Shown: positions 1 through 9,184, counted from the stretch's first letter. The stretch: DNA of 64,000 nucleotides from Vitreoscilla sp. (GCA_018780145.1 JADMKA010000032.1:1-64000); one strand, 5' to 3'. A program made the numbers and translations. Notes: generated by a model from the letters alone, not told the origin.

Positions 1-1361
1 TGGCCACCGGCCGCACCGACTACCCGAACCAGGTCAACAACGTCCTGTGCTTCCCGTACATCTTCCGCGGCGCACTGGATTGCGGTGCGCGCACCATCAA
101 CGACGAGATGGAGGTCGCTGCCGTCCGCGCCATCGCCGAACTGGCGCAGGCCGAACAAAGTGACGTGGTGGCCTCGGCCTATGCCGGCCAGCGCCTGTCG
201 TTCGGCCCCGAGTACCTGATCCCCAAGCCCTTCGACCCGCGGCTGATGATGCAGATCGCCCCGGCCGTGGCCGAGGCAGCGCAAGCCTCGGGCGTGGCGC
301 TGCGGCCGATCGCCGACATGGACGCCTACCGCAGCAAGCTGCAGAGCTTCGTGTACGCCTCCGGCACGCTGATGAAGCCGATCTTCACGATCGCCAAGCG
401 GGCCAAGGCCAAGAAGGTGGCGTTCGCCGAGGGCGAAGACCGGCGCGTGCTGTCGGCGCTGCAGGTGATCGTCGACGAGGGCCTGGCCGAGCCGTACCTG
501 GTGGGCCGCTCCAGCATCATCAAGGCGCGCATCGAGAAGCTCGGACTTCGGCTGAAGGAAGGCCGTGACTACCAGATCGTCAACATCGACGATGACAGCC
601 GCTACCGCGGGTACTGGCAGGTCTACCACCAGATGATGGAGCGCCGCGGCGTCACCGAGCAGCTGGCCAAGATCGAGATGCGGCGCCGGCTCACCCTCAT
701 CGGCAGCATGCTGCTGCACAAGGGGGAGGTCGACGGCCTGATCTGCGGTACCTGGGGTTCGACCGAGCTGCACCTGAACCACGTGGACCAGGTCATCGGC
801 CGGCGCGCCGGAGTCCGAACCTACGCCTGCATGAACGGCCTGCTGTTGCCGGGGCGCCAGGTGTTCCTGGTCGACACCCATGTCAACTACGACCCGACGG
901 CCGAGCAGCTGTGCGAAATCACCATCCTGGCCGCCGAGGAAATGCGCCGCTTCGGCATCCAGCCGAAGGCGGCCCTGCTGTCGCACTCGAACTTCGGCTC
1001 CAGCAACCAGCCTTCGGCGGTGAAGATGCGCGAGGCGCTGGCCCTGATCCAACGTGCCGCACCCTGGCTGGAGGTGGACGGCGAGATGCACGGCGACGCC
1101 GCGCTGGATGCCGAATACCGCGCCGAGCTGATGCCGCGCAGCACCCTCAGCGGCGAGGCCAACCTGCTGGTGCTGCCCAACATCGACGCGGCCAACATCA
1201 GCTACAACCTGCTGAAAACCGCCTCCGGCGGCGGCATCGCGATCGGCCCGGTGCTGCTGGGCGCGGCCAAGCCGGTGCACATCCTCACGCCCTCCACCAC
1301 GGTGCGGCGGATCGTCAACATGACCGCATTGACCGTGGCCGACGCCAATGCAGCACGCTGA
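1..1361 (+). CDS. maeB: NADP-dependent malic enzyme, C-terminal part (gene starts before the window)
   Basis: The reading frame is open from base 3 and begins inside the NAD(P)-binding half of a MaeB-type malic enzyme: the first visible residues read ATGRTDYPNQVNNVLCFPYI, a signature of this family. MaeB decarboxylates malate to pyruvate with reduction of NADP in the cytoplasm. From about residue 117 of the part starting at base 108 (MKPIFTIAKRAKAKKVAFAEG) the protein continues into the phosphotransacetylase-like domain that is fused to large bacterial malic enzymes; this domain is known as a regulatory, catalytically inactive module. The stop is followed by an A/T-rich gap before the next gene. 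The 5' end is outside the window, so the start cannot be judged. Identification is secure from the two-domain layout. Confidence 0.93.
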   Translation, partial: ATGRTDYPNQVNNVLCFPYIFRGALDCGARTINDEMEVAAVRAIAELAQAEQSDVVASAYAGQRLSFGPEYLIPKPFDPRLMMQIAPAVAEAAQASGVALRPIADMDAYRSKLQSFVYASGTLMKPIFTIAKRAKAKKVAFAEGEDRRVLSALQVIVDEGLAEPYLVGRSSIIKARIEKLGLRLKEGRDYQIVNIDDDSRYRGYWQVYHQMMERRGVTEQLAKIEMRRRLTLIGSMLLHKGEVDGLICGTWGSTELHLNHVDQVIGRRAGVRTYACMNGLLLPGRQVFLVDTHVNYDPTAEQLCEITILAAEEMRRFGIQPKAALLSHSNFGSSNQPSAVKMREALALIQRAAPWLEVDGEMHGDAALDAEYRAELMPRSTLSGEANLLVLPNIDAANISYNLLKTASGGGIAIGPVLLGAAKPVHILTPSTTVRRIVNMTALTVADANAAR

Positions 1362-1455
1362 ACTTCATCCAGATTCTCATTAAAAATCAATACTTTACGG
1401 GTGAGTTAGCAGCTACTTAGCAGCCATCGCCGTGCCTCTTTTTGGGGCAATGGCC

Positions 1456-1484
1456 TTGTGGTTTTCGCGCCAATCCGGTAGCAT
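1456..1484 (+). promoter_or_regulatory. Predicted sigma70 promoter for the RNase gene
   Basis: TTGTGG at 1456-1461 and TAGCAT at 1479-1484 are separated by 17 bases, a good sigma70 arrangement. Transcription would start near 1491, leaving a short leader before the GTG at 1512. The gap 1362-1511 is visibly richer in A/T than the surrounding genes. Prediction by eye only. Confidence 0.5.
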
Positions 1485-1511
1485 CGAGGTTTGAGTCTTC
1501 AGGGTAAACCC

Positions 1512-1958
1512 GTGGCGCGCTTTGGTCCAGGGCTGGTGGGATCGTCCTCTCGCAAGTTAGGGCTCACCCTCACCGCACTGGCCCTCGTGGGTGGCGTTGC
1601 GTTGGTGCACTTCGGCGCCTCGGCGTATTCGAGCAACGGCCCGTCGGGTCGCGAATCACGCCCGGCGGCCGGCATGGTGTCGCTTGCGGCCCTGCCGGTG
1701 GAGGCGCAGCAGACAGAGCGCTTGATCCGTTCCGGTGGCCCCTTCCCTTACGAGAAGGACGGCATCGCGTTCGGCAACCGAGAGCAACTGCTGCCGCGCC
1801 AACCGCGAGGTTTTTACCGCGAGTACACCGTGCGCACACCGGGCTCCCGAGACCGAGGCGCGCGGCGGATCGTCTGCGGTGGCTCCATGCCCCGGGAACC
1901 CGAAGCCTGTTTTTATACCGAAGATCACTACGCCAGCTTCAGACGCATCGCCCCGTGA
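1512..1958 (+). CDS. Secreted or membrane-anchored barnase-type guanyl-preferring ribonuclease
   Basis: The C-terminal half matches the microbial N1/T1 (barnase) ribonuclease fold: GGPFPYEKDGIAFGNRE, then FYREYTV carrying the expected catalytic Glu, DRGARRIV carrying the basic residues, and TEDHYASF carrying the catalytic His. The N-terminus has one hydrophobic segment (LGLTLTALALVGGVALVHFG), read as a signal peptide or anchor, so the enzyme should act in the periplasm or outside the cell. GTG at 1512 is chosen because AGGG at 1501-1504 is well spaced; the TTG at 1491 has GAGG only one base ahead of it. A barstar-like gene follows 65 bases downstream on the same strand, making an enzyme-inhibitor pair. 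Enzyme family is clear; whether it is a scavenging nuclease or an antibacterial toxin is not known. Confidence 0.85.
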   Translation: MARFGPGLVGSSSRKLGLTLTALALVGGVALVHFGASAYSSNGPSGRESRPAAGMVSLAALPVEAQQTERLIRSGGPFPYEKDGIAFGNREQLLPRQPRGFYREYTVRTPGSRDRGARRIVCGGSMPREPEACFYTEDHYASFRRIAP

Positions 1959-2023
1959 ACCCGGGGTGCGGCGGTTGGGGCAGACCAGACCGGATTCATT
2001 GTTGAACAAGGAGGAACGCGACC

Positions 2024-2419
2024 ATGCTCTTGCAGACAGTCCGTCCCAACATCGTGCAGGCGATACGTGCGTATCGGGTCGATGACCTGATGCGCTCGGC
2101 CCAGGAAGTGGGCCAGCACTTTTTGTACGCCAATCTCTCCGAGGCCCAGGCCAAGCAGGAAGTGCTGGAGGGCATCGCCACGTCGTTCCTCTTCCCGCAG
2201 CACTTCGGCAAGAACCTCGACGCCTTGTTCGATTGCATGACCGATCTGGTTCACAAGGCGGGGCCGCAACCGGGTTTCGTCGTCGTGCTGGAGCAGATCC
2301 CCGACAACTCCCGTTTCGACCGCGAATCGCGCGAGCAACTGCTCGACGTGTTCCGCGATGCGGCGGACTTCTGGGCGGAGCGAAAGATACCGTTCAGATG
2401 TTTTTATTCTTTTCAGTAG
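2024..2419 (+). CDS. Barstar-family ribonuclease inhibitor
   Basis: A 131-residue protein with the barstar signature FGKNLDALFDCMTDL; the two Asp residues of this helix correspond to those that plug the barnase active site. It lacks a signal peptide, so it stays in the cytoplasm, as expected for an inhibitor that protects the cell from a pre-secretory RNase. The start ATG has a strong Shine-Dalgarno (AAGGAGGAA, 2008-2016). It lies directly downstream of the barnase-type gene. It is somewhat longer than classical barstar (about 90 residues), with an N-terminal extension of about 35 residues, as is common for proteobacterial members. An 11-bp inverted repeat begins at its stop codon. Confidence 0.85.
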   Translation: MLLQTVRPNIVQAIRAYRVDDLMRSAQEVGQHFLYANLSEAQAKQEVLEGIATSFLFPQHFGKNLDALFDCMTDLVHKAGPQPGFVVVLEQIPDNSRFDRESREQLLDVFRDAADFWAERKIPFRCFYSFQ

Positions 2420-2606
2420 CCCGCTCCCAAGAAATCGGGTCATGGGAGCGGGCGGTGGAAACGGCCCCCAACGAGAAACCGGCCAGCAAGGCCAGTGCCA
2501 AGGCAGGCACCAACCCCAGCTTCGGCATGAACATGCCGATGATGAGCAGCGCGTTCGATACCGCGATGTGGTTGAACGCCGCCTGACGGTCCTCTCGCCG
2601 CCTCAA
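2394..2606 (-). CDS. Possible small membrane protein, unrecognised
   Basis: A 70-codon frame (TTG start, no visible Shine-Dalgarno) encodes a hydrophobic stretch (LLIIGMFMPKLGLVPALAL, then ALLAGFSLGA), which would make one long or two short membrane segments. Third codon positions are strongly G/C in the hydrophobic part, as in real genes here. Against it: the proposed start lies beside a terminator hairpin, and the 3' end overlaps the barstar gene and an inverted repeat. A later ATG inside the hydrophobic part could be the true start. No family is recognised. It may be genuine, a remnant, or chance. Confidence 0.33.
   Translation of the reverse strand: MRRREDRQAAFNHIAVSNALLIIGMFMPKLGLVPALALALLAGFSLGAVSTARSHDPISWERATEKNKNI
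2419..2453. repeat. 11-bp perfect inverted repeat at the barstar stop codon
   Basis: GCCCGCTCCCA (2419-2429) and TGGGAGCGGGC (2443-2453) can form a stable hairpin with a 13-base loop immediately after the barstar stop. No T-tract follows on either strand, so it may stabilise the mRNA 3' end or attenuate rather than terminate. The small minus-strand reading frame at 2394-2606 runs through it. Confidence 0.6.
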
Positions 2607-2610
2607 GACA

Positions 2611-2637
2611 AAAGCGCCGCTTCATGCGGCGCTTTTT
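2611..2637. terminator. Bidirectional rho-independent terminator between barstar and rsmA
   Basis: AAAGCGCCGC (2611-2620), loop TTCAT, GCGGCGCTTT (2626-2635), followed by TTTCTTT on the plus strand; the minus strand also runs into a short T-tract. It is placed to end both the barstar transcript and the convergent lptD-surA-rsmA transcript. Confidence 0.85.
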
Positions 2638-2657
2638 CTTTCCCGGATGCCGCTGGC

Positions 2658-3419
2658 TCAGCCCGGCAGGGCCTGGGCGAGGGCCACGTACTCGGACACC
2701 GGCACCTCTTCCGCACGCCGCTGCAGGTCGAACGATCCGGTGAACCCCTGGGCCTCCAGCCAACGCCCCAGCGAGTGACGCAGCAGCTTGCGGCGCTGCG
2801 AGAAGGCCGAGGCGACCATGGCCTCGAAACGCGGCATGTCCAGCGCCACCATCTCGGGCAGGGGGACCATGCGCACCACCGCGGAGTCGACCTGCGGCGG
2901 TGGGTCGAAAGACCCGGGCGGCACCTCGATCAATGACTCGATGTCATAGCGCCACTGCAGCATCACCGACAAGCGGCCGTAGGTCTTGCTGCCCGGACCG
3001 GCCGCCATGCGATCGACCACCTCCTTCTGCAGCATGAAGTGCTGGTCGGCCACGCAGTGCGCGCTGGCCAGCAGGTGAAACAGGATGGGGGTGGAGATGT
3101 TGTAGGGCAGGTTGCCGACCAGGCGCAGGGGCCCGCCCAGGCGCTCGGTGAGCGCCGGCATGTCGACCTTCAGCACGTCGGACTCGACCACATCCAGCCC
3201 TGCCGTCTTGCGCAGCCGCGCGGCCAGATCGCGGTCCAGCTCGATCACGGTCAGCTGCTTGCAACGCTCCAGCAGGGGCTTCGTCAGCGCGCCCAGGCCC
3301 GGGCCGATCTCGACCAGCGGCTCGCCGGGCCTTGGGTCGATCGCCCGCACGATGGCATCGATGATCCCGTCATCGGTCAAGAAGTGCTGGCCGAAGCGCT
3401 TGCGCGCGACATGTTTCAC
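2658..3419 (-). CDS. rsmA: 16S rRNA (adenine1518-N6/adenine1519-N6) dimethyltransferase
   Basis: RsmA (KsgA) dimethylates two adjacent adenines in the 3'-terminal helix of 16S rRNA during small-subunit maturation. The SAM-binding motif [18 protein letters not shown], the acidic VIELDRDLA strand and the catalytic NLPYN motif are all present, and the N-terminus reads [13 protein letters not shown], the family hallmark. The GTG at 3419 is chosen because it sits just before this conserved start; the frame is open further upstream, but those residues lie inside surA. This gives 253 residues, normal for the family. It starts 6 bases after the surA stop and is the last gene of lptD-surA-rsmA. A strong terminator lies about 20 bases beyond its stop. 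Confidence 0.95.
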   Translation of the reverse strand: MKHVARKRFGQHFLTDDGIIDAIVRAIDPRPGEPLVEIGPGLGALTKPLLERCKQLTVIELDRDLAARLRKTAGLDVVESDVLKVDMPALTERLGGPLRLVGNLPYNISTPILFHLLASAHCVADQHFMLQKEVVDRMAAGPGSKTYGRLSVMLQWRYDIESLIEVPPGSFDPPPQVDSAVVRMVPLPEMVALDMPRFEAMVASAFSQRRKLLRHSLGRWLEAQGFTGSFDLQRRAEEVPVSEYVALAQALPG

Positions 3420-3424
3420 CGGGT

Positions 3425-4750
3425 TCAGGGCTGCGGCGGCTCGCGCAGCTCCACGTAGGCGCGGGCGCGCAACTCGGCGGCCCATTCGGCGTAAGCCGGC
3501 TCGAACTTCTGCTCGCGCAGTGCATTGCGGGCCTGCTCGCGCAGCTCCTTGGGGTCGACGGCCACCTGACGGCGCTCCATCACCTGGATCAGGTGCACAC
3601 CGAAGCGCGATACCACCGGAGGCGAGATGGCGCCGGGCGGCAGCCGGTTCATCGCCTCCTCGAACTCGGGCACGAAACTGCCCGGTGCCACCCAGCCGAG
3701 GTCACCACCGGCCTGGTTGCTGCCGTCCTCCGAGTATTGGCGTGCCAGGTCCTCGAATTTGCGAGCCCCGCTCAGCACCTGCTCGCGGAACTCGGCCTGG
3801 CGGCGTTGTGCCGCGTCGGCCGACAGCGACGGGGAGGTGCGAAGCAGGATATGGCGGGCCCGGGTCTGCGTGACCGAGGGCGCGCCGGCATCGGCGCGCG
3901 AAAGCAGCTTCAGCAGGTGGAAGCCGGCACCGCTGCGCAACGGCGTCGCGGTCACCGCGCCCACGGCCAGGGGCCGCACGGCCTCGACGAACAGGTCGGG
4001 CAAGCGATCCGCCGGCTTGGCACCGATCTCGCCGCCGTTGGCCTTGTTGGCGTCCTCGGACACCGCCTTGGCCACCAGCTCGAAGGGCTCGCCCGCGCGC
4101 AGGCGCTTCAGCGCATCATCGATCCGGGCGCGGCGCTCGGCCACCACGGCCTCCGGCGCATTCTCCGGGACCGTCACCAGGATCTGCGCAATGTTCAATT
4201 CGGCCGATGCGGCGCCCTGCGTCTGGCGCGATGCCAAGGCCGCGTCGATCTCGGCGTCGGTGATCTTGATACGGCCGACCACCTCGCGCTCGCGCACCCG
4301 CTCGGCCATGATCTGGTCACGCAGGTTGGCGCGGAAACGCGCGTAGTCCATGCCCTCGGCGCGCAGCCGCTCGCGCAGGGCGTCGACAGTCAGCTTGTTC
4401 ATCGACGCCACGTTGGCGACGGCGCGGTCCAGCTCGGGCTCGTCGACCCGAACGCCGCTGTCTCGGGCATAGGTGACGATGACCCGCTCCTCGACCAGCG
4501 CATCCAGCACCTGCTTGCGCAACTGGGCGGCGTCCGGCAACCGGGCGCCCGTGCGCAGCGCGTCCACGCGGATCCGGCTCATGCGCTGATCCAGTTCGAC
4601 CTGGGTGACCAGCTCGTTGTTGACGATGGCGACGATGTAGTCCGCCTGCCTCACCGCCGGTTTGGCGGGCGTGGCGGGCTGGGCCCAGGCCGTGGCGGCG
4701 GCCAGGATCAGGGCGCCGAGCGCGGGTCGAAAGCGGGTCGTTTGGATCAT
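3425..4750 (-). CDS. surA: Periplasmic chaperone and peptidyl-prolyl isomerase SurA
   Basis: SurA escorts unfolded outer-membrane proteins, including LptD, through the periplasm. The 441-residue product has a signal peptide ([16 protein letters not shown]), an N-terminal chaperone domain ([20 protein letters not shown]), and two parvulin domains: the first around [14 protein letters not shown] to GFHLLKLL, the second around [12 protein letters not shown] to [12 protein letters not shown], containing the typical GGDLGWV. The ATG at 4750 overlaps the lptD stop in an ATGA, so translation is probably coupled. The order lptD-surA-rsmA is widespread in proteobacteria; pdxA, often found between surA and rsmA, is absent here. 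Confidence 0.96.
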   Translation of the reverse strand: MIQTTRFRPALGALILAAATAWAQPATPAKPAVRQADYIVAIVNNELVTQVELDQRMSRIRVDALRTGARLPDAAQLRKQVLDALVEERVIVTYARDSGVRVDEPELDRAVANVASMNKLTVDALRERLRAEGMDYARFRANLRDQIMAERVREREVVGRIKITDAEIDAALASRQTQGAASAELNIAQILVTVPENAPEAVVAERRARIDDALKRLRAGEPFELVAKAVSEDANKANGGEIGAKPADRLPDLFVEAVRPLAVGAVTATPLRSGAGFHLLKLLSRADAGAPSVTQTRARHILLRTSPSLSADAAQRRQAEFREQVLSGARKFEDLARQYSEDGSNQAGGDLGWVAPGSFVPEFEEAMNRLPPGAISPPVVSRFGVHLIQVMERRQVAVDPKELREQARNALREQKFEPAYAEWAAELRARAYVELREPPQP

Positions 4751-7083
4751 GGTTGTACCGTGGACGATGGCGCCGCGTCGTCGTCGCGCAGCAGCCTGTA
4801 ACCGGGGATATTGTCCTTCAGGACCTTCAAGGGGTTGCTGCCCAGGCGCGACAGGCCGATCAGCTCCAGTTGAATCATCAGCCGGGAGGTCGCCTCGGTG
4901 CGGCCGGTGGAGACCCGCTCGGCCACGAGGCGGCCGATCCAGCAACCGGCGTCGTACTCGATGCCGGCCAGCGAATCGGTGATGCGGCTGTCGCGCATGC
5001 TGTAGTTGATGCGGCCGACGCCGTACAGGGTGCCCTGGCAGCCGCCGGCCCCCGGCCGCGCCTGGCCGCGGTACAGCGGCCACTGCCAGCCCAGCTCGAA
5101 CTGCTCGTTCAGGCCGCGCGCGTATCGGTAGGTGCCGGCCAGGGTGTGGAACGGCGAGGGCTGGTAGCGCACGGCGACGATGGAGCGCACCGGCTGGTCG
5201 ATCGCCGCGCCGTATTGCAGCGTGGCGTCGAAGACCCAGCTCTGCCACAGCGACCCGGAGCCGAACAGCAGCAGGTCCGACACGCGCTTGTCACCGGTGG
5301 CGCCTTCGGGTGTGAGCCGCTGGTCTCGGAACAGGAAGCGCTGCGCCGCGCCGACGCGCAGGCGCTCGACGCCGTTGGCCGCGTCCTGCCAGCGGCTGGT
5401 GGCGCCCACGGTGATCTGGTGGGTGTCGGCCACCCGGTCGACGCCGGAGAAGGGGTTGTCGGCGTAGATCGAGACCGCGTTGAAGTCGCTCGCCGCGGTG
5501 TCGAACAGCGGCAGCGTGGTCTGCTCGCGCCGGGGCGTGTTGACGTAGTGCAGGCGCGGCTCCAGGGTCTGTCGCAGCGGCCAGCCGAACAGTGTGGTCT
5601 CGCGGTCGAACCGCAGGCCGGCGTCCGCGCTCACGGTGGGCACGGCCCGCTCGGCCCGCATGCGGCCGTCGCTCATCGGCACATCGGTGGCATAGCCGGC
5701 CGCATTGAACGAGGCGCGTGGCGTGAACCAGCCCCAGCCCTCGTCGAAGGTGCGCGACAAGGCGCCCAGCAGGTGCACGCGCGAGCCGTCGGGCCGGGCG
5801 TCGCCGGGGGCACGGTCGCTCAGCTCGAAACGGTTGGCCTCGGCCTCCAGCTCCCATTGCAGGCCCCAGCTGCCGGCGTTGCCCTGCGCGCGCAGCCCGA
5901 TCTGCGGCAAACGTTGATACGGCGGGAGGATGGATTCCACGTCCTGCAGGACCTGCCAGCCCTGCACGCGGGCGTAGAGATCCACGCTCCAGTCGGGCGA
6001 GCCACCGAACCGCCGCTCCAGCGCCGCGGCCTGCGGAAGCAGGCGCCGGGTCAGGCTGGGCATCTGGCTGGCGAAATCCTTCCAGTAGTCGTCGTCCGAC
6101 ACCCGCTCCAGGTGGCTGCCGTAGCGCCAGCCTGCCGCAAGCTCGCCGGCATGGTCCCACTCGTAGGAGTGCCGCCCGCGCCCGGCCACCCGGTCGTCCG
6201 GCACCGAATGCAGCTCGAAGCGGCCCTCGTCTCCGGGTTGCAGGTAGCGGAACTCGGCCTGCAGGCCCGGCCCGCGCCGCGAGGCGATCGACGGCGTGGT
6301 GGTGAGGTCGTAGTTGGGCGCCAGGTTCCAGTAGTAGGGCACCGCAACCGAAACGCCGGCCCGGCTGTCGATGTCGATGGCGGGCGGCAACCAGCCGGAC
6401 TTGCGGGCCTCCGTGGCCGGGAAGCTGAGTACCGGGGCGGCGAGAATCGGCACGCCCAGGAAGCGCAGCACCGCGCCTTGGGCCAGGCCCTCGTTGTTCT
6501 CGAAGTCCAGGTCCAGCCGATCGGCCGACAGCAGCCAGTCGGGGGTGCCGCCACCATCACGGGTGCAGCTGGTGTAGTCGGCCCGCCGCGCCTTCAGCCG
6601 CTTCTCGCCGACGATGTCGATCCGCTCCGCCTGGCCGCCGGCGCCGGTGCGCTCGAAGTGGTACCGCGGGCGCAGCACATAGCCCTCGAGAGTGAGCAGG
6701 TTCAACCCCGCCTCGGTGCCGGCGAAACTGTCGCCCTCGCGTTGCAGCGTGACCCGGCCCGTGGCCTGCACCCATTGCGTGGACTGCAAAAAGCGCAGGT
6801 GATCGGCGGTCAGTGTCAGGCGGCCTTGCCGCAGTTCGACCTCGCCCTCGGCCACCGTCTCCTGGTCCAGTGTGCTGCGCACCTCTTGGGCGCTGAGGAC
6901 GGCCGGCAGCGGCGGCGCCGAAGCAGCCAGCGGCGGCGTGACGGCGCTGGCGCACGCCCAGCCGAGGGCGCTCAAGGCGGCCAGCGGGCGGGGCAATCGG
7001 GAGACGGATTCGGGCAGGCGCAGCAAGCGGGGGCCACCGGTGAAGGCACTCCGGCGCACCGCGTGAGGGTGGCGCGCGAGCAA
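4747..7083 (-). CDS. lptD: LPS-assembly outer-membrane protein LptD
   Basis: LptD is the beta-barrel that inserts lipopolysaccharide into the outer leaflet, in complex with LptE. The 778-residue protein has an N-terminal region with signal-like hydrophobic residues, an OstA/LptA-like beta-jellyroll (AEGEVELRQGRLTLTADHLR to GEKRLKARRADYTSC) and a long barrel domain with many Tyr/Trp-rich strands (for example SRRGPGLQAEFRYL and GTYRYARGLNEQFELGWQWP). A Cys in DYTSCTRDGG and paired C-terminal Cys residues (GGCQGT, DAGCWIG) fit the disulfide-dependent LptD type. The start is read as TTG 7083, giving an arginine-rich leader before the hydrophobic part; a start a few codons downstream is possible. 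First gene of lptD-surA-rsmA, divergent from amgK. Confidence 0.93.
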   Translation of the reverse strand: MLARHPHAVRRSAFTGGPRLLRLPESVSRLPRPLAALSALGWACASAVTPPLAASAPPLPAVLSAQEVRSTLDQETVAEGEVELRQGRLTLTADHLRFLQSTQWVQATGRVTLQREGDSFAGTEAGLNLLTLEGYVLRPRYHFERTGAGGQAERIDIVGEKRLKARRADYTSCTRDGGGTPDWLLSADRLDLDFENNEGLAQGAVLRFLGVPILAAPVLSFPATEARKSGWLPPAIDIDSRAGVSVAVPYYWNLAPNYDLTTTPSIASRRGPGLQAEFRYLQPGDEGRFELHSVPDDRVAGRGRHSYEWDHAGELAAGWRYGSHLERVSDDDYWKDFASQMPSLTRRLLPQAAALERRFGGSPDWSVDLYARVQGWQVLQDVESILPPYQRLPQIGLRAQGNAGSWGLQWELEAEANRFELSDRAPGDARPDGSRVHLLGALSRTFDEGWGWFTPRASFNAAGYATDVPMSDGRMRAERAVPTVSADAGLRFDRETTLFGWPLRQTLEPRLHYVNTPRREQTTLPLFDTAASDFNAVSIYADNPFSGVDRVADTHQITVGATSRWQDAANGVERLRVGAAQRFLFRDQRLTPEGATGDKRVSDLLLFGSGSLWQSWVFDATLQYGAAIDQPVRSIVAVRYQPSPFHTLAGTYRYARGLNEQFELGWQWPLYRGQARPGAGGCQGTLYGVGRINYSMRDSRITDSLAGIEYDAGCWIGRLVAERVSTGRTEATSRLMIQLELIGLSRLGSNPLKVLKDNIPGYRLLRDDDAAPSSTVQP

Positions 7084-7142
7084 ACAGGGCGTCAGTAGAA
7101 TGAAGATTATCCACGAGGGCTGCCCGCCGACCCCCTTTGGTC

Positions 7143-8198
7143 ATGACCGCCACCCAGCCCACACCGTCTGCATCGCCCTTCACCGCCGACCGCGAGGCGT
7201 CGCTGCGCCAGTGGCTGGCGCCCCTGGCCAGCCGCCATGGGCTGGATCCGGCCAGCCTGGCCCCGGCCTCGGCCGATGCCAGCTTCCGCCGCTACCTGCG
7301 CCTGACCGGCCCCGGTGGTGGTTCGGCGGTGGTGATGGACGCACCGCCCGCGCTCGTCGCCTGCCAGCCCTTCCTGGTGATGGCCGAGCGCATCGCCTCC
7401 AGCGGCCTGCACGTGCCCGCAGTGCTCGCCGCCGACCCGGAGCAGGGCTTCGTGCTGTTGTCCGACCTGGGCCGACGCTCCTACCTGGACGCCTTGCGCG
7501 ACGACCCCGGCCCCGGCGCCGAGCGCCTGATGCGCGACGCCATCCGCGCCCTGGTGCACTGGCAGGGCCACCTGGACGCCAGCGCCCTGCCGCGCTACGA
7601 CGACGCCTTGTTGCGCCGCGAGCTGGCGCTGTTTCCCGAGTGGTGCGTGCAGCGCGAGTTCGGGATCAGCTGGACCGAGAAGCAGCAGGCGCGTTGGCAA
7701 GGCGTCTGCGACACGCTGGTGGCCAGCGCGCTGGCGCAGCCCGTGGTGGCCGTGCACCGCGACTACATGCCGCGCAACCTGATGGTGGCCGATCCGAACC
7801 CCGGGATCCTGGACTTCCAGGACGCGGTCGCCGGGCCCGTCAGCTACGACCTGGCCTCGCTGCTGCGCGATGCCTTCATCTCCTGGGACGAGGAGCGCGA
7901 GCTCGACTGGGCGGTGCGCTACTGGGAGGCCGCACGCAAGGCCGGGCTGCCGGTGGACGACGACTTCGGCGAGTTCTGGCGTCAGCTGGAGTGGATGGGC
8001 CTGCAGCGCCACCTGAAGGTGCTGGGCATCTTCTGCCGCCTGAAGCACCGCGACGACAAGCCCGCCTACCGCGAGGATCTGCCGCGCTTCTTCGCCTATG
8101 CCACCAAGGTGGCCCTGCGCTACCGGCCACTGGCCCCGCTGCTCGCCCTGATCGAGCCGATGCACGACCAGAAACTGGCCGTCGGCTACACCTTCTGA
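7143..8198 (+). CDS. amgK: N-acetylmuramate/N-acetylglucosamine kinase (cell-wall recycling)
   Basis: A 351-residue aminoglycoside-phosphotransferase-fold kinase. The catalytic loop is seen as VVAVHRDYMPRNLMV and the metal-binding motif as GILDFQDAVAGPVSYDLASL, typical of AmgK, which phosphorylates the anomeric position of MurNAc and GlcNAc in the MurNAc-recycling pathway that bypasses de novo UDP-MurNAc synthesis. ATG 7143 is preferred over the TTG two codons upstream. The gene is divergent from lptD, as in many beta- and gammaproteobacteria. Usually murU (the nucleotidyltransferase acting next) follows; here a convergent LysR gene overlaps the 3' end by 13 bases instead, so murU must be elsewhere or missing. 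TAGAAT at 7096-7101 may be its -10 box. Confidence 0.85.
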   Translation: MTATQPTPSASPFTADREASLRQWLAPLASRHGLDPASLAPASADASFRRYLRLTGPGGGSAVVMDAPPALVACQPFLVMAERIASSGLHVPAVLAADPEQGFVLLSDLGRRSYLDALRDDPGPGAERLMRDAIRALVHWQGHLDASALPRYDDALLRRELALFPEWCVQREFGISWTEKQQARWQGVCDTLVASALAQPVVAVHRDYMPRNLMVADPNPGILDFQDAVAGPVSYDLASLLRDAFISWDEERELDWAVRYWEAARKAGLPVDDDFGEFWRQLEWMGLQRHLKVLGIFCRLKHRDDKPAYREDLPRFFAYATKVALRYRPLAPLLALIEPMHDQKLAVGYTF

Positions 8199-9184
8199 GG
8201 TTCCTTCTCGCACGGCGAGATGCCGTGCGGGGTTTCGCAGCCGGCGGCCGCGAGCCAGGGGTCGCGGTCCTCGCCACCGAAGACCTGCACCAGGAAATCG
8301 AGCATCGCCCGCGTGCGGGCCGGCACATGCTGGCGCGTGGGCATGCCGACCCAGAGGGTGTTGCTGAACAGGTGCCACTCGGGCAGCACGCGTTCCAGCG
8401 CATGCTCCATCAAGGCATCCTCGACGACGAAGGACGGCAGCCCGGCAATGCCCAGGCCCGCCAGCGCAGCCGCGTAATTGGTGTCGATGTTGAGGGTGCT
8501 GAGCACGCCGCGACGCGGGATGGCGTGAAACACCTCGGCGCCGCTGTCGCTCTCGTCGCCCGCGCCGCCGCGGTAGAAGCTCACGCCACGCTGCAGTTCG
8601 GAGATCGGCGGGATCAGCACGTCGTGATCCTGCAACTCACGCGGGTGGGCGGGGCGCCCACGCTTGTCCAGGTACTCGGGGGCCGCCACGGTCACGACCT
8701 CGGTGCGGGCCAGGCGGCGGGCGATGAAGTTGCCGTCCAGGGGCTTGCGCACCGCGACGATGGTCAGGTCGAAGGCCTCGTCCACCGTTTCGACCGCGCC
8801 GTTGGCGACGATCTCCACGGACACCAGCGGATAGCGCGCATGGAAACGCGGCAGATGCTTGGCCAGTTGGTGCACCGCCACCGCCGGTGGCATCAGCATG
8901 CGCACCGGGCCGCGCGGTTCGGCCACCGAGGCCTGGGCCAGGGCCTCCGCCTCGTCCACATCGGCCAGGATGCGGCGCACCCGCTCGAGGTAGCCGTCGC
9001 CGACCTCGGTGAGCGAGATGCGTCGGGTGGTGCGGTTCATCAACCGCGCGCCCAGGTGCTCCTCCAGTTCGGCCACCAGCCGCGTCACCACCGCCGGGGC
9101 CAGGTCGAGCGCCCGGGCCGCGGCGGCGAAGCTGCCTTCGTCGATCACGCGGGCGAAGACCCGCATCGCGCGCAGGGAATCCAT
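8186..9184 (-). CDS. LysR-family transcriptional regulator
   Basis: 332 residues. The N-terminal winged helix-turn-helix is clear (MRVFARVIDEGSFAAAARAL, then VTRLVAELEEHLGARLMNRT), followed by the two-lobed periplasmic-binding-like effector domain (from about residue 90, GPVRMLMPPAVAVHQLAKHL). The sequence most resembles the LysR group that controls small adjacent operons or oxidative and aromatic functions, but the target cannot be named: the next gene on its 5' side is the PsiF-like protein on the same strand, and its 3' end overlaps amgK. The 332-residue length is slightly longer than typical (about 300), due to a C-terminal extension. Confidence 0.9.
   Translation of the reverse strand: MDSLRAMRVFARVIDEGSFAAAARALDLAPAVVTRLVAELEEHLGARLMNRTTRRISLTEVGDGYLERVRRILADVDEAEALAQASVAEPRGPVRMLMPPAVAVHQLAKHLPRFHARYPLVSVEIVANGAVETVDEAFDLTIVAVRKPLDGNFIARRLARTEVVTVAAPEYLDKRGRPAHPRELQDHDVLIPPISELQRGVSFYRGGAGDESDSGAEVFHAIPRRGVLSTLNIDTNYAAALAGLGIAGLPSFVVEDALMEHALERVLPEWHLFSNTLWVGMPTRQHVPARTRAMLDFLVQVFGGEDRDPWLAAAGCETPHGISPCEKEPQKV

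Noticed and set aside
4753-7098. A long open frame on the plus strand opposite lptD
   Set aside because: It mirrors lptD exactly, has shadow-like composition (Arg/Ala/Gly/Gln/Val) and no motif; long antisense frames are expected in DNA this G/C-rich.
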